From a virus, in IMG/VR virus record IMGVR_UViG_3300013126_000003, positions 1 to 58,987 of that record: a stretch of 58,987 nt of DNA. The stretch is one strand, 5' to 3'. Below are positions 40,718 through 50,737 of the stretch, one piece after another. The first letter of the stretch is position 1. Each line of letters begins with the position of its first letter. The translations under genes were made by a program, and so were the position numbers. The notes under the pieces are model-generated. The model did not search any database. It saw only the letters and a list, made by a program, of their open reading frames with translations, and was not told the DNA's origin.

Positions 40718-41821
40718 ATGGAAAACATTAAAGTTAGATTAGTAGAAGGCACTGAAACAAAAGGTGTGGCAGAAAGAGAAGCTGAGTTGTTAGCGAACCA
40801 CGAGGCAGAGCAAGCAGCAGCGCAAGCAGCGGCAGAGGCAGCAGCAGCGGCAGAAAATCCTCCCGCAGAAGATGAAGAGCCGGAGTCTACTGAACTAAAA
40901 GAAGAAGACGTTCTTTCATATATTGGTAAACGATACAATAAGCAAATCAACTCATTTGAAGAGTTGATGGCTGAACGTAGTCAGGCAGAGGAAATGCCCG
41001 AGGACGTAGCTGCTTATATGAAATACAAGAAGGAGACAGGCCGTGGATTTGAAGACTTCCTCAAATTGAGAAAAGACTTTGACACGATGGACCCCGATCA
41101 ACTTCTTAAAGAATACATGAGTGCGACTCAACAGGGTCTTGACCCGGAGGATATCGACGTTATGATGGAGGAATACCAATATGACGAAGAACTCGATGAT
41201 GAGTCAACCGTGAAGCGAGTAAAAATCGCTAAGAAAAAAGCTGTTGCTGAAGCGAAGAAATTCTTCAATCAACAAAAGGAGCAATACAAGTTGCCGCTTG
41301 AGTCAAGCGTATCAGCTGTTCCTGATGAGGAGAAAGAGGAGTACGAAGCGTATAAGCAATACACCAAGCAAGCTAAGACTTTGCAGGAAGAAAACGAGCG
41401 CAAAGCACGATGGTTTGAGAACAAGACTAACGAGTTGTTTAATGGAGAGTTCAAAGGTTTTGAGTTCAATATAGATGACAAGACTGTTAAATTCACACCC
41501 GGAGATGCTTCCGAGCTTAAGAGAGCCCAATCAAGTCCGATGAACCTTATCGGTAAATTCTTAGATGAGAACGGGATGATTAAGGATGCCGTTGGATACC
41601 ACAGAGCATTAGCTGTTGCAATGAACCCGGAGAAGTTTGCCAAGTTCTTTTACGAACAAGGAGTGGCGAGCGCAACGGACGACGTGATGAGAAGAACAAA
41701 AAACATCAACATGTCAGAACGTGCAGCTCCTCAAGTAGCAACTCCGGGAGGTTTTCAGGTTAAAGCTGTTAATCCTGACTCCGGAAGAAAATTAAAAATA
41801 AGCAGCGCAAAAAAACTATAA
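40718..41821 (+). CDS. Head scaffolding protein
   Basis: 367 residues, highly charged and helical, with an Ala/Glu-rich low-complexity segment (about 28-60), coiled coils in the middle, and a basic C-terminus (GRKLKISSAKKL). Location between portal and major capsid protein and this composition are typical of scaffolds that direct prohead assembly. Confidence 0.8.
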   Translation: MENIKVRLVEGTETKGVAEREAELLANHEAEQAAAQAAAEAAAAAENPPAEDEEPESTELKEEDVLSYIGKRYNKQINSFEELMAERSQAEEMPEDVAAYMKYKKETGRGFEDFLKLRKDFDTMDPDQLLKEYMSATQQGLDPEDIDVMMEEYQYDEELDDESTVKRVKIAKKKAVAEAKKFFNQQKEQYKLPLESSVSAVPDEEKEEYEAYKQYTKQAKTLQEENERKARWFENKTNELFNGEFKGFEFNIDDKTVKFTPGDASELKRAQSSPMNLIGKFLDENGMIKDAVGYHRALAVAMNPEKFAKFFYEQGVASATDDVMRRTKNINMSERAAPQVATPGGFQVKAVNPDSGRKLKISSAKKL

Positions 41822-41839
41822 AACTAAAAAAGTAAAAAA

Positions 41840-43300
41840 ATGGCTAGTGCTTTATTAAGCTCTCCGAGCTACAATTTGCAACCGTCAGCCGAGCAGGTTG
41901 CTTTGCAAACCAATTACATACCATCTAACGGATTCAACTTCTTGACTCAGTATCTTCCTGATACTTATGAGAAAGAATTTGAGCGTTATGGTAATCGTAC
42001 CGTATCATCATTCTTACGAATGGTAGGTGCTGAGATGCCGTCTAATTCTGACCAAATCAAATGGGCAGAGCAAGGACGTCTTCACATTAAATACACAAGT
42101 GTAGGATGTTCTGCTGCTACTGCTGCAGGCTCTCCTACAGCTACTTTCCAAATCAACGATTCGGGAGTAACATCTTCCGCTATTCGTACAGGTCAGACTG
42201 TTATGCTTCAAAGAAACACCACCGGTGTTTACAACAAAGCTATCGTAACAGCTGTTTCAACTCCGACCGGTGGTCCTTACACTTTTACTGTTGCTTTCTA
42301 CGAAGGAACAGGTTTGGCCGCTGTAGGTACAGGTGTAGGAAACGCTGACTTCACCGTATTTATTTACGGTTCTGAGTTCAAGAAAGGAACCACCGGAATG
42401 GTTGGATCATTGGAAGGTGAAGATGACATCTTCTCTAACAACCCAATCATCATCAAAGACAAGTACGCTGTCAATGGCTCTGACATGGCTCAAATCGGAT
42501 GGGTAGAAGTTACTACCGAGAACGGTGCTAACGGATACCTTTGGTATTTGAAATCAGAACACGAGACTCGTCTTCGTTTTGAAGACTACTTGGAGACTGC
42601 AATGATCGAAGCTGTTCCTGCTGTGACAGGCGCCGGCGGCGGTGCTGCAGCCGCAGGATATGTGGGGTCTCAAGGGGTGTTCTATGTTGTTAACGCTCGC
42701 GGTAACGTATGGGGAGGTGGTACTCCAACCTCATTGGCAGATTGGGATTCTATCGTATCTCGCTTAGACAAGCAAGGAGCTATCGAAGAAAACGTAATCT
42801 TCGCTAACCGTCAGTTAAGTTTCGACATCGACAACATGTTGGCCACATTGAACGGTTTCAACGGCTCTTTAGCTGCAGGTGCTGCTTCATTCGGTCTTTT
42901 CGACAACGACACTGAGATGGCGTTGAACTTAGGATTCACCGGATTCCGTCGTGGATATGACTTCTACAAGTCTGATTGGAAATACTTGAACGACCCAACC
43001 ATGCGCGGAGGTCTTAACGCTACCGCTGCAACCGCAACAGGTACCGTTACAGGTATGTTAGTACCTGCAGGTTCTACCTCAGTGTACGATCAGATTATGG
43101 GTAAAAACGCTAAGCGTCCATTCTTGCACGTTCGCTATCGCGCTACAGAAGCTGAAGATCGTCGTTACAAAACGTGGATCACAGGTTCTGCCGGAGGTGC
43201 TGCAACAAGCGACCTTGACGCAATGGAGGTTAACTTCCTTTCTGAGCGCTGCGTATGTACCTTGGGCGCAAACAACTTCGTATTATTCCGTTACGGATAA
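41840..43300 (+). CDS. Major capsid protein
   Basis: 486 residues. N-terminal FLTQYLPDTYEKEFERYGNRTVSSFLRMVG is followed by a beta-rich HK97-like body with an insertion (about 75-145) and ends with LSERCVCTLGANNFVLFR. Size, position after the scaffold and strong local expression signals (A-rich leader, own terminator) identify it as the shell protein of a podovirus distantly related to crAss-like phages. Confidence 0.88.
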   Translation: MASALLSSPSYNLQPSAEQVALQTNYIPSNGFNFLTQYLPDTYEKEFERYGNRTVSSFLRMVGAEMPSNSDQIKWAEQGRLHIKYTSVGCSAATAAGSPTATFQINDSGVTSSAIRTGQTVMLQRNTTGVYNKAIVTAVSTPTGGPYTFTVAFYEGTGLAAVGTGVGNADFTVFIYGSEFKKGTTGMVGSLEGEDDIFSNNPIIIKDKYAVNGSDMAQIGWVEVTTENGANGYLWYLKSEHETRLRFEDYLETAMIEAVPAVTGAGGGAAAAGYVGSQGVFYVVNARGNVWGGGTPTSLADWDSIVSRLDKQGAIEENVIFANRQLSFDIDNMLATLNGFNGSLAAGAASFGLFDNDTEMALNLGFTGFRRGYDFYKSDWKYLNDPTMRGGLNATAATATGTVTGMLVPAGSTSVYDQIMGKNAKRPFLHVRYRATEAEDRRYKTWITGSAGGAATSDLDAMEVNFLSERCVCTLGANNFVLFRYG

Positions 43301-43314
43301 TCGTTGTAAAAATA

Positions 43315-43347
43315 AAGGGGAGTGTCCATACGGGCACTTCCTTTTTT
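43315..43347 (+). terminator. Rho-independent terminator after the capsid gene
   Basis: A 13-bp stem (AAGGGGAGTGTCC with GGGCACTTCCTTT, several G-T pairs) around a 4-base loop, merging into a run of T. Confidence 0.88.
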
Positions 43348-43348
43348 A

Positions 43349-43356
43349 TACCTTTG
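43349..43356 (+). promoter_or_regulatory. Promoter element TACCTTTG
   Basis: Directly follows the capsid terminator and precedes the next ATG by 23 bases, restarting transcription. Confidence 0.75.
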
Positions 43357-43379
43357 TTTCATAAATTAAATCATATCAA

Positions 43380-44132
43380 ATGTCTATCAAAAAACCCGCT
43401 ACACCTACTGATAAGGTGTATAGATTAGTAAACGGCTCGCCGCTGTCTTACACACTTCCTTCTCGCAACCATCCGCGATTCCCGCTTATGTGGTATGATG
43501 AGAGCAACAATGTTAACCGCGCACTTCGATATGCGGTAAATCAAAAATCACCATTTGAGGACCAACAGGATGGCAACGCTATCATGGACCCTATTGTTTT
43601 TGAAGATGGATTACTTCGTGTTCCAAAGCAAAACCCTGTTCTTCAGGAGTTCTTAAGTTACCACCCATTCAACGGAGTTGTATTCGTTGAGGTAGATAAA
43701 GAGAAGGATGCTCGTGAAGAAGTTGAAGACTTGAACCTTGAGGTGGACGCTCTTATTGAGGCACGCAACTTATCGCTTGATCAAGTTGAGATGGTCACTC
43801 GTGTCATGTTTGGCAAAGACCCATCACTTATCTCTACAGCTGAGCTCAAGAGAGACATCTTGGTGTTTGCTAAGCAAGACCCAAAGACCTTCCTTTCAAT
43901 CATCAACGACCCTGAATTGCTTCAGCAAGATAAGATTCACTTGTTCTTTGAGAGAGGATTGCTTGTCGTTAAAAATAACGGAAAGGATATCTACTTCAAT
44001 ACTCCTACCAACAAAAAGAAAATGTGCTCCATTCCTTTTGGAGAAGACCAATACATAGTGGCCGACCACTTCCTCAGAAGTGACGATGGGATCGACCATC
44101 TGAAGATGTTGGACACCCTCATTGAGGAGTAA
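43380..44132 (+). CDS. Virion-associated protein after the capsid gene, 250 aa
   Basis: Begins with a short beta region (VYRLVNGSPLSYTLPSRNHP), then a helical middle with coiled coil (EEVEDLNLEVDALIEARNLS) and a C-terminal wing-like segment (FFERGLLVVKNNGKDIYFN). It has its own promoter and terminator between capsid and connector genes, so is likely an abundant head or cargo protein. Function unknown. Confidence 0.7.
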   Translation: MSIKKPATPTDKVYRLVNGSPLSYTLPSRNHPRFPLMWYDESNNVNRALRYAVNQKSPFEDQQDGNAIMDPIVFEDGLLRVPKQNPVLQEFLSYHPFNGVVFVEVDKEKDAREEVEDLNLEVDALIEARNLSLDQVEMVTRVMFGKDPSLISTAELKRDILVFAKQDPKTFLSIINDPELLQQDKIHLFFERGLLVVKNNGKDIYFNTPTNKKKMCSIPFGEDQYIVADHFLRSDDGIDHLKMLDTLIEE

Positions 44133-44148
44133 CAAACCATAAAAGATT

Positions 44149-44174
44149 AGGGGCTTACGAGCCCCTATTTTTTT
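44149..44174 (+). terminator. Rho-independent terminator
   Basis: Perfect 7-bp stem AGGGGCT / AGCCCCT around TACG, then A and seven T. Confidence 0.92.
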
Positions 44175-44176
44175 AC

Positions 44177-44184
44177 TATCTTTG
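44177..44184 (+). promoter_or_regulatory. Promoter of the connector-tail operon
   Basis: TATCTTTG, two bases after the terminator's T tract and 14 bases before the ATG at 44199. Confidence 0.8.
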
Positions 44185-44198
44185 TAGAAAAGAAGGCA

Positions 44199-45152
44199 AT
44201 GATAAATTCAGTCAGAAACACTGTACTCTCTGTTCTCAACAAAAATAACTACGGCTACATTTCACCTGCTGATTTTAATCTGTATGCCAAGCAAGCACAG
44301 CTAGAGATATTTGAAGAATACTTCAGCAACTACAACAAGGTTGTTGCCATGGAGAATCTACGCAGAGCAGGCACCGACTATGCTGACTTGGGTCAGGCAT
44401 TGGCTGAAACAATGGAGCACTTCTTATCTTCTAATCTTTTAGTAAAGTCATCTTCAAATAACTTTCTTGCCCCATCCGTTACTACAACAGGAGATGAGGC
44501 GTATATGGTTAGTCGCATCTTGCTATATCCTGACGTTATTTTTAACTCAGCTACCACCTCGTTTTTGTTAAACAATCTAGTTGATGCGACTGCCGACTTT
44601 ATTACGCTAGGTGTTAAAGAAGGAGATGTTGTTTCAAACGCTGTCACTAATCAAGCGGCTACCGTTGTGTCTGTTGTGAGCGCTACTACGCTTCAAATCA
44701 GTGGTAGTATCTTTCCGTCGCCCGGCACTAGCTATTATGTCATATCGTCATCAAATGTAAAAGACATTGAGAGGGTTAGCTCAGGTAAAATTACCATGCT
44801 GAACAACTCAATGCTTACGCAGCCATCCTTATTATTCCCTGCTTACACCTTGCAAAACACTGCGTATATGGTTTACCCGACCACGGTAAATAAACCGGGG
44901 CAGGTAAGAGCTGTGTATTTTAGATATCCTAAAGACCCTAAGTGGACATACGTTACGTTGCTTGGCGGTGAGCCATCGTTCGATCAATCGCAACCTGATT
45001 ACCAAGACTTTGAATTGCCAACAGCAGATGAGTTCAAAATCATCATGAAGATATTGCAGTACTGCGGAATTTCTATTCGTGAAAATCAAGTTGTTGAATT
45101 TGCTATGGCTCAAGAACAACGAGAACAACCTACATTTAGCCAACAACAATAA
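44199..45152 (+). CDS. Head-tail connector (ring) protein, 317 aa
   Basis: Helical N-terminus (LNKNNYGYISPADFNLYAKQ, QLEIFEEYFSNYNK) as in crAss-like ring proteins and other podovirus adaptors. A beta insertion at about 120-185 (DFITLGVKEGDVVSNAV...GTSYYVIS) also occurs in the decoration protein at 30790-31251. The C-terminus resumes the adaptor fold. It likely sits below the portal. Confidence 0.72.
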   Translation: MINSVRNTVLSVLNKNNYGYISPADFNLYAKQAQLEIFEEYFSNYNKVVAMENLRRAGTDYADLGQALAETMEHFLSSNLLVKSSSNNFLAPSVTTTGDEAYMVSRILLYPDVIFNSATTSFLLNNLVDATADFITLGVKEGDVVSNAVTNQAATVVSVVSATTLQISGSIFPSPGTSYYVISSSNVKDIERVSSGKITMLNNSMLTQPSLLFPAYTLQNTAYMVYPTTVNKPGQVRAVYFRYPKDPKWTYVTLLGGEPSFDQSQPDYQDFELPTADEFKIIMKILQYCGISIRENQVVEFAMAQEQREQPTFSQQQ

Positions 45153-45158
45153 TAGACC

Positions 45159-46082
45159 ATGGCATATATCTCAGACTATCAATACTACACCAATAATGGT
45201 AATGCTCCTCAAGATGCTAATTGGGGGTCGTACCAATATGTAAGCCTGTTTGATATTGTCAACAACTTCATGTTGATGTACTCAGGCAATCACTCTCTTG
45301 TAAACAACGAGGAGCGATATAAAGTTTTGTTCCACGCTAAGCGAGCTATTCAAGAGCTGAACTATGACGCGTTCAAAGAAATCAAAGTGCTAGAGCTAAA
45401 TGTTTGTGATGAGTTAAGATTCATCCTTCCTTCTAACTACGTCAATTGGGTGCGCATCTCGCTATTCAAAGATGGGTGGCTAAGACCGCTTACCGAGAAT
45501 ATTCAAACCATCTCGTCAAACGCGTACTTACAGGACAATAACTGCGAGATTTTGTTCGATCAGGATGGTAACATCCTAAAGCCTGAGCACTCAAACATTG
45601 ACACAGAGAGATTGGCAGGAACTAAGAAGAGTATTTACCTAAACCCCGGTAGCCCATTTAACGGGCAAGAAGGTTGGTTTATAAATGGCAATTGGTATTT
45701 CAACTACTCATTTGGTAGCAGGTTCGGATTGGAAACTGAAACTGCAAACGCCAACCCCACATTCAACATAGATAAGAGAGCGGGAGTAATAAACTTCTCC
45801 TCTGACATGGCGGGAGAAATCTGTATTCTTGAATACATATCCGACGGGATGGAGGGCGGAGACGACTCTTTGATTACAGTAAACAAGTTGTTTGAGAAAT
45901 ATGTTTACGCGTACATTCAGTCTGAGATACTGAGCAGTAAGCTCGGTGTTCAGGAGTATATTGTAGCGAGAGCTAGAAAAGAAAAGACTGCGTTATTGCG
46001 TAACGCTAAAATCAGAATGAGTAATATTCATCCCGGTCGTTTGCTAATGAATCTCCGTGGTATGGACAAGTGGATAAAATAA
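45159..46082 (+). CDS. Head-tail connector (ring) protein, 307 aa
   Basis: FHAKRAIQELNYDAFKEIKV and LRFILPSNYVNWVRISLF are typical of the podovirus gp4/T7 gp11-like adaptor family in Bacteroidota phages. It probably forms the second ring between portal and tail. It follows the previous gene by 6 bases and precedes the tail-stabilisation gene by one base. Confidence 0.78.
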   Translation: MAYISDYQYYTNNGNAPQDANWGSYQYVSLFDIVNNFMLMYSGNHSLVNNEERYKVLFHAKRAIQELNYDAFKEIKVLELNVCDELRFILPSNYVNWVRISLFKDGWLRPLTENIQTISSNAYLQDNNCEILFDQDGNILKPEHSNIDTERLAGTKKSIYLNPGSPFNGQEGWFINGNWYFNYSFGSRFGLETETANANPTFNIDKRAGVINFSSDMAGEICILEYISDGMEGGDDSLITVNKLFEKYVYAYIQSEILSSKLGVQEYIVARARKEKTALLRNAKIRMSNIHPGRLLMNLRGMDKWIK

Positions 46083-46083
46083 T

Positions 46084-49000
46084 ATGGCAAACCTTACAAG
46101 AAACTTCGTAGCGGGCAAGATGAACAAGACGTATGATGAGCGTGTTGTTCCGCCCGGTGAGTACATTGATGCGCTCAATATTCGTATGGGGTCTACAGAG
46201 AAATCAGAAGTAGGTGCTATTGAGAATACCATGGGTAACTTGCCACTTACTACCCTCATGTATAATGGCACTCCATTAAGCAGCAATGCTCGCTGTATCG
46301 GCGCGTATGAAGATGGGGCTAATGAGACTATCTATTGGTTTGTACACGACCCAAACTTTCCTATAGGGCCCACGGGGAAAATTGACTTGATTGTATCAGT
46401 GAATGTGCTCACATCAACATTGACTTATCATGTGATAAGCATTGACAACACATTCGGTATCAACACCACGCTAAACTTTAACCCTACATATTTAATTACA
46501 GGAGTCAACAAGGTAGACAACTTGCTGTTCTTTACCGACGACTACAACCCGCCACGGGTTATCAATGTGACTAGGTCTTACCCGCCGCCTGATGGATCGT
46601 TCGTCGATTACAATGGAGACCCTGCTATGCTTGCAGAAACCATACAGGTTATCAAAGAGCCTCCATACAGAGCCCCTACCGTGATTCCATATCTCATTCC
46701 CGGTGAGGAGCAGTTCATGGTAGATAGGTTCATCTCATTTGCATACCGATATCGCTATGCCGACAATGAGTACTCGGCTACATCTCAGTGGTCTGATATT
46801 GCTTTCGTGCCTAAGCCGTTTGATTTCAACACAGACTCGTACCTCAATGAGGGGATGACCAACATGTTCAATGCAGCAACCATTGAGTACAATACCGGTG
46901 GTGCGCTAGTAGTCGGCATCGACTTGCTTTTCAAGGAGGCTAACAGCAATGTCATTAAGGTTATCGAGAAATTAGACAAGGCTGCACTTGGTATACCTGA
47001 TGGATCTATCGGTACCTATCAGTTTTCAAACAGCAAGATATTCACCATACTTCCTCAGTCTGAGATACTTAGGCTGTACGACAACGTACCCCGTTTTGCC
47101 AAGGCGCAAACCGTTATGGGGAACAGGCTTATGTATGGTAACTATGTTGAGGGCTACAACTTAATTGACGACAACGGGAACCCGACTCGATTCACTTACT
47201 ACACAGAGCTTATCTCAGAGGAAATCGGCAACACTATGCTCACTTCAGAAACTGATAGTGCATACTACGATTTTAGAGGGCTACCAAATAGCATTGCCAA
47301 TGGTTCTGTTAGGATTTACCTGACAGACGTGGACTTAACAGAAGGAGGCATATTGAGTATCAACCTAACCATCAATCATTCTACGTTTGATGGTGACACC
47401 CCATTCCCTTCTGAGACTACTCAGAATGTAGAGTTGTCGTTTTCGTTCTACCTCAATCAGTCATATGCCTCGGTGTATGAATTGGTGACAAGCACTGAGT
47501 TTGTAAACGCAGTAGGTATCACCACTAACATCAAACCTATTTATCTTCCCGGGCCCGGCGACACGTCGTGCCAAGGAAGTACTTGGACCGACATATTTAA
47601 CTGCGCGATACCTAACAACTTGAACACATTGTTCAAATACATGAGCGGTATCACGGGGTGGCTTAATCAGCCCATCACTATTTACTGCGCGCCGGGCGAT
47701 GACTTCTTCACCATGCAGTTACCTGCCATGCTATTCATAGACGCTTACCCTGCAACTACTATTCAAACGGTTGAGTATTATGAGATAACAAATACCGAGG
47801 CGGCTTTTCAGCAGATAGCAAACTCACGCAGTCTTCATAGTAATCGAGGATACGAGATTGGTATTGTGTATATGGATCAATACGGTAGGTCAAGCACAGC
47901 TCTTGTTAGTCCCAACAACACGGTCGCCGTACCTTGTGACTACTCACCAAACAAGAACTCTATTCGAGTTACTATTCCGACATCTCAAGTGGCTCCCTAT
48001 TGGGCTACTCATTATAAGTTTGTCATCAAAGCAGACGAGGAGAATTATGATACCATTTTCTCAAACATCTACTTCCAAGACCCTGAGACTAATGCCACGT
48101 ACTTTTTGATTGAAGGAGAGAATCCTCGCAAGGTAAACGTGGGTGACCGACTAATTGTCAAAGCTGATAGTAATGGACCTAGAGAAGATTGCGCGTATGC
48201 AACTGTGCTTGAGAAAGAAGCTAAGCAAGAAAACTTTATAATTATACCGAGTTCATTTGTTCCTGCCGGAACGTATTTGAAAATCAACGCAAATAACTTC
48301 TCTGCAATAAATGACTCAACATCTATTATTGCCCCCGACAAAAGAGAAGCGTGCGTTGGTAGAACTCAGGTTGCGGACTACCCTGTTCTTAGATACCCTA
48401 TGAATATCTACACCGGGACAGGCTATGTTGATTACGATGTTCCTGCGGGTAGTCGTATTAAAATGACGGTTAAGCAAACAAGAAAAGGAATGTTTGGCGG
48501 CGGCGGAAATTGCGAAAGAAGAACATACACTCTTGAGAAGGAGTTTATATCTTCAGCTAACTATGCCAACATGAAAGATTGGTGGGATGGGGACAGCATC
48601 GCGCTTAGCTTGAATAGCGGAACGCCTGATGTTGGAGACCCTGACGCCTGTCCGGTAAACAATGTGTACATCCCCACACTAGCCTCGTCGTACTCTGCTG
48701 TTCCTACAGACTTGTGTACCAACTACTATCAGTTCTGTAGAATATCATCAAGTAATGAATTGGTTTTACTCATCACCGGTACAAAAAAATGTACAGGTGT
48801 AGGGAAAGATAACAAGAAGAGGTCTTGTGTTGAAGCAAACTTCGTGGTAATCAGAGCGGAGAATACCATCGTATTCGAGACTGAACCTACCGACACGTTG
48901 CCTGATGTTTTCTTTGAAAACAACCTGTCTTTCTCTACGCCTAACGGAAATCACTATGGTAACGCGCAAGACCAAGATATTGCTCTTGGTGTACCTGCTA

Positions 49001-50727
49001 TTGTAGATACAGGGTTCTTCAACTGCTTTGCGTTTGGTAACGGAGTAGAGAGTTATAAGGTAAGGGATTCAATCCTTGGCCGATCGTTTAACCTAGGTGA
49101 GCGCGTGACCACCGTTGCCGCTCAAGACTACAAAGAAGCCGACCGATTTGCGGACATGACCTACAGCGGTGTGTACAACGACGAGAGCAACGTCAACAAG
49201 TTGAACGAGTTCAACATGGGCTTGCTTAACTTCAAGCCACTAGAAGACTCGTTTGGTCCTATTCAAATCTTGGACGCGAGACAGACCGATGTGCTCGTTA
49301 TTCAAGAGGATAAGATATCTTATGTCCTCGCGGGAAAGAACTTGCTTTCTGACTCATCAGGCGGCGGCACACTGACGTCTATCCCCGAGGTTCTTGGAAC
49401 GCAGATAGCAAGAGTTGAGAAATACGGAATCAGCTACAACCCTGAGAGTTATGTTCAGTGGGGGTATGACAGGTTTTTCACCGACTCTAAGCGAGGTGCT
49501 GTTATTCAATTGAGAGGGGGGGAGACAGATCAAGGTCAGCTCAAGGTAATATCTGACTCGGGTATGCGCACTTGGTTTAGAGATTTGTTTAACGAATCAT
49601 CTCAAACTCAAAAGCTAGGTGGCTTCGACCCATACTCAAACGAGTATGTATTGTCGTCAAATGAAGAACCAATCCCGTCTATCGAGACTTGTCTAAACTG
49701 CGGGATTACGCAGACATTCACCGTGGAAGCATCGAAGGGTGATAAGCGTAGTTACTGCGTGGACTTAGGCTTTGCTGTTGGTGACGTTGTTATTACATAC
49801 AACATTATCAGCATTGCACCCGGAGGTAAGATTAAGGTTACTTATGATTACAACGGGGGCACAGCATCTACCGGTTGGGTTAGTGCATCAGGATCTATCA
49901 CGTTTGACAAGAACACTAACGCTGTTAACTCAGCCGATATTGAGGTGCTAATAGACTCGCAAGCTATTGTTGAGGTTACAGTTAGTTGCCCTCAAACTAC
50001 ACGACTTACCGTTATAGAGGTTGTTCTTACAAATGATTTTGAATCAGGACAAACCATACACGCAGAGTATAACTACACAGACTCTCCATATGTGTCCCCT
50101 GTTCAGTCAAGCCTTGTTACTTTTGCAACCGGAACTGCAAACCCTCTTGTCTCAAGATACAACGTAACGGTTGGGAATCAAGGAACGGCAGGCATCCCGA
50201 CAGACGGAAGCACAATAAGAATTGCCACAAACAAAATGAGTGGTGACACATTTAACTTTGACCCGTCATACGACTCATTTAAGTACACTCGAACAAACAT
50301 CCTTTATCCTAATACTCCGGTAGGTATAGCGTCTTTACTTGCGACCACATCCCTTGCTGTTCCTATTATCGGTGGCGGTGGCTCGTACAATTACGCAGAC
50401 TTTAGCGCAGGAGGTGCTGCTGATTACCTGTATCTTGTTTGGGATTTTAGAAACTCAACACCGGTTGACCTTTGTTACGATGACAGATCTATTGACAACG
50501 TGTGTTGCGACTGCTCTACATGTGTAGACCCTTGCTCAACATGGAGAGCTTATGCTTTCTCAGACATGGTAATCGGATACTACAACTGCACAACAAATGT
50601 TTATTCTACCGCGACCGTGCTTAGCGGGATTGATACTACATTTTGTGCACGCAGTTGGTACAACCCTACCATTGTGAGCGGAGAAGGAAGTTTAGAATTA
50701 CTTCAAGAATGCGGATGCGGACTTTAA
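46084..50727 (+). CDS. Tail stabilisation/hub protein, 1547 aa
   Basis: N-terminal FVAGKMNKTYDERVVPPGEY, DALNIRMG and VGAIENTMGN are the signature start of P22 gp10-like tail stabilisation proteins in crAss-like and related phages. The body is a long beta-rich needle/propeller region. Residues about 1200-1310 form a CxxCG...YCVDLGFAVGDVVI domain that recurs in the next gene. The C-terminus is Cys-rich (CCDCSTCVDPC, CGCGL), perhaps disulphide- or metal-stabilised. It should form the tail tube/needle. Confidence 0.85.
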   Translation: MANLTRNFVAGKMNKTYDERVVPPGEYIDALNIRMGSTEKSEVGAIENTMGNLPLTTLMYNGTPLSSNARCIGAYEDGANETIYWFVHDPNFPIGPTGKIDLIVSVNVLTSTLTYHVISIDNTFGINTTLNFNPTYLITGVNKVDNLLFFTDDYNPPRVINVTRSYPPPDGSFVDYNGDPAMLAETIQVIKEPPYRAPTVIPYLIPGEEQFMVDRFISFAYRYRYADNEYSATSQWSDIAFVPKPFDFNTDSYLNEGMTNMFNAATIEYNTGGALVVGIDLLFKEANSNVIKVIEKLDKAALGIPDGSIGTYQFSNSKIFTILPQSEILRLYDNVPRFAKAQTVMGNRLMYGNYVEGYNLIDDNGNPTRFTYYTELISEEIGNTMLTSETDSAYYDFRGLPNSIANGSVRIYLTDVDLTEGGILSINLTINHSTFDGDTPFPSETTQNVELSFSFYLNQSYASVYELVTSTEFVNAVGITTNIKPIYLPGPGDTSCQGSTWTDIFNCAIPNNLNTLFKYMSGITGWLNQPITIYCAPGDDFFTMQLPAMLFIDAYPATTIQTVEYYEITNTEAAFQQIANSRSLHSNRGYEIGIVYMDQYGRSSTALVSPNNTVAVPCDYSPNKNSIRVTIPTSQVAPYWATHYKFVIKADEENYDTIFSNIYFQDPETNATYFLIEGENPRKVNVGDRLIVKADSNGPREDCAYATVLEKEAKQENFIIIPSSFVPAGTYLKINANNFSAINDSTSIIAPDKREACVGRTQVADYPVLRYPMNIYTGTGYVDYDVPAGSRIKMTVKQTRKGMFGGGGNCERRTYTLEKEFISSANYANMKDWWDGDSIALSLNSGTPDVGDPDACPVNNVYIPTLASSYSAVPTDLCTNYYQFCRISSSNELVLLITGTKKCTGVGKDNKKRSCVEANFVVIRAENTIVFETEPTDTLPDVFFENNLSFSTPNGNHYGNAQDQDIALGVPAIVDTGFFNCFAFGNGVESYKVRDSILGRSFNLGERVTTVAAQDYKEADRFADMTYSGVYNDESNVNKLNEFNMGLLNFKPLEDSFGPIQILDARQTDVLVIQEDKISYVLAGKNLLSDSSGGGTLTSIPEVLGTQIARVEKYGISYNPESYVQWGYDRFFTDSKRGAVIQLRGGETDQGQLKVISDSGMRTWFRDLFNESSQTQKLGGFDPYSNEYVLSSNEEPIPSIETCLNCGITQTFTVEASKGDKRSYCVDLGFAVGDVVITYNIISIAPGGKIKVTYDYNGGTASTGWVSASGSITFDKNTNAVNSADIEVLIDSQAIVEVTVSCPQTTRLTVIEVVLTNDFESGQTIHAEYNYTDSPYVSPVQSSLVTFATGTANPLVSRYNVTVGNQGTAGIPTDGSTIRIATNKMSGDTFNFDPSYDSFKYTRTNILYPNTPVGIASLLATTSLAVPIIGGGGSYNYADFSAGGAADYLYLVWDFRNSTPVDLCYDDRSIDNVCCDCSTCVDPCSTWRAYAFSDMVIGYYNCTTNVYSTATVLSGIDTTFCARSWYNPTIVSGEGSLELLQECGCGL

Positions 50728-50737
50728 TTAAACAACT

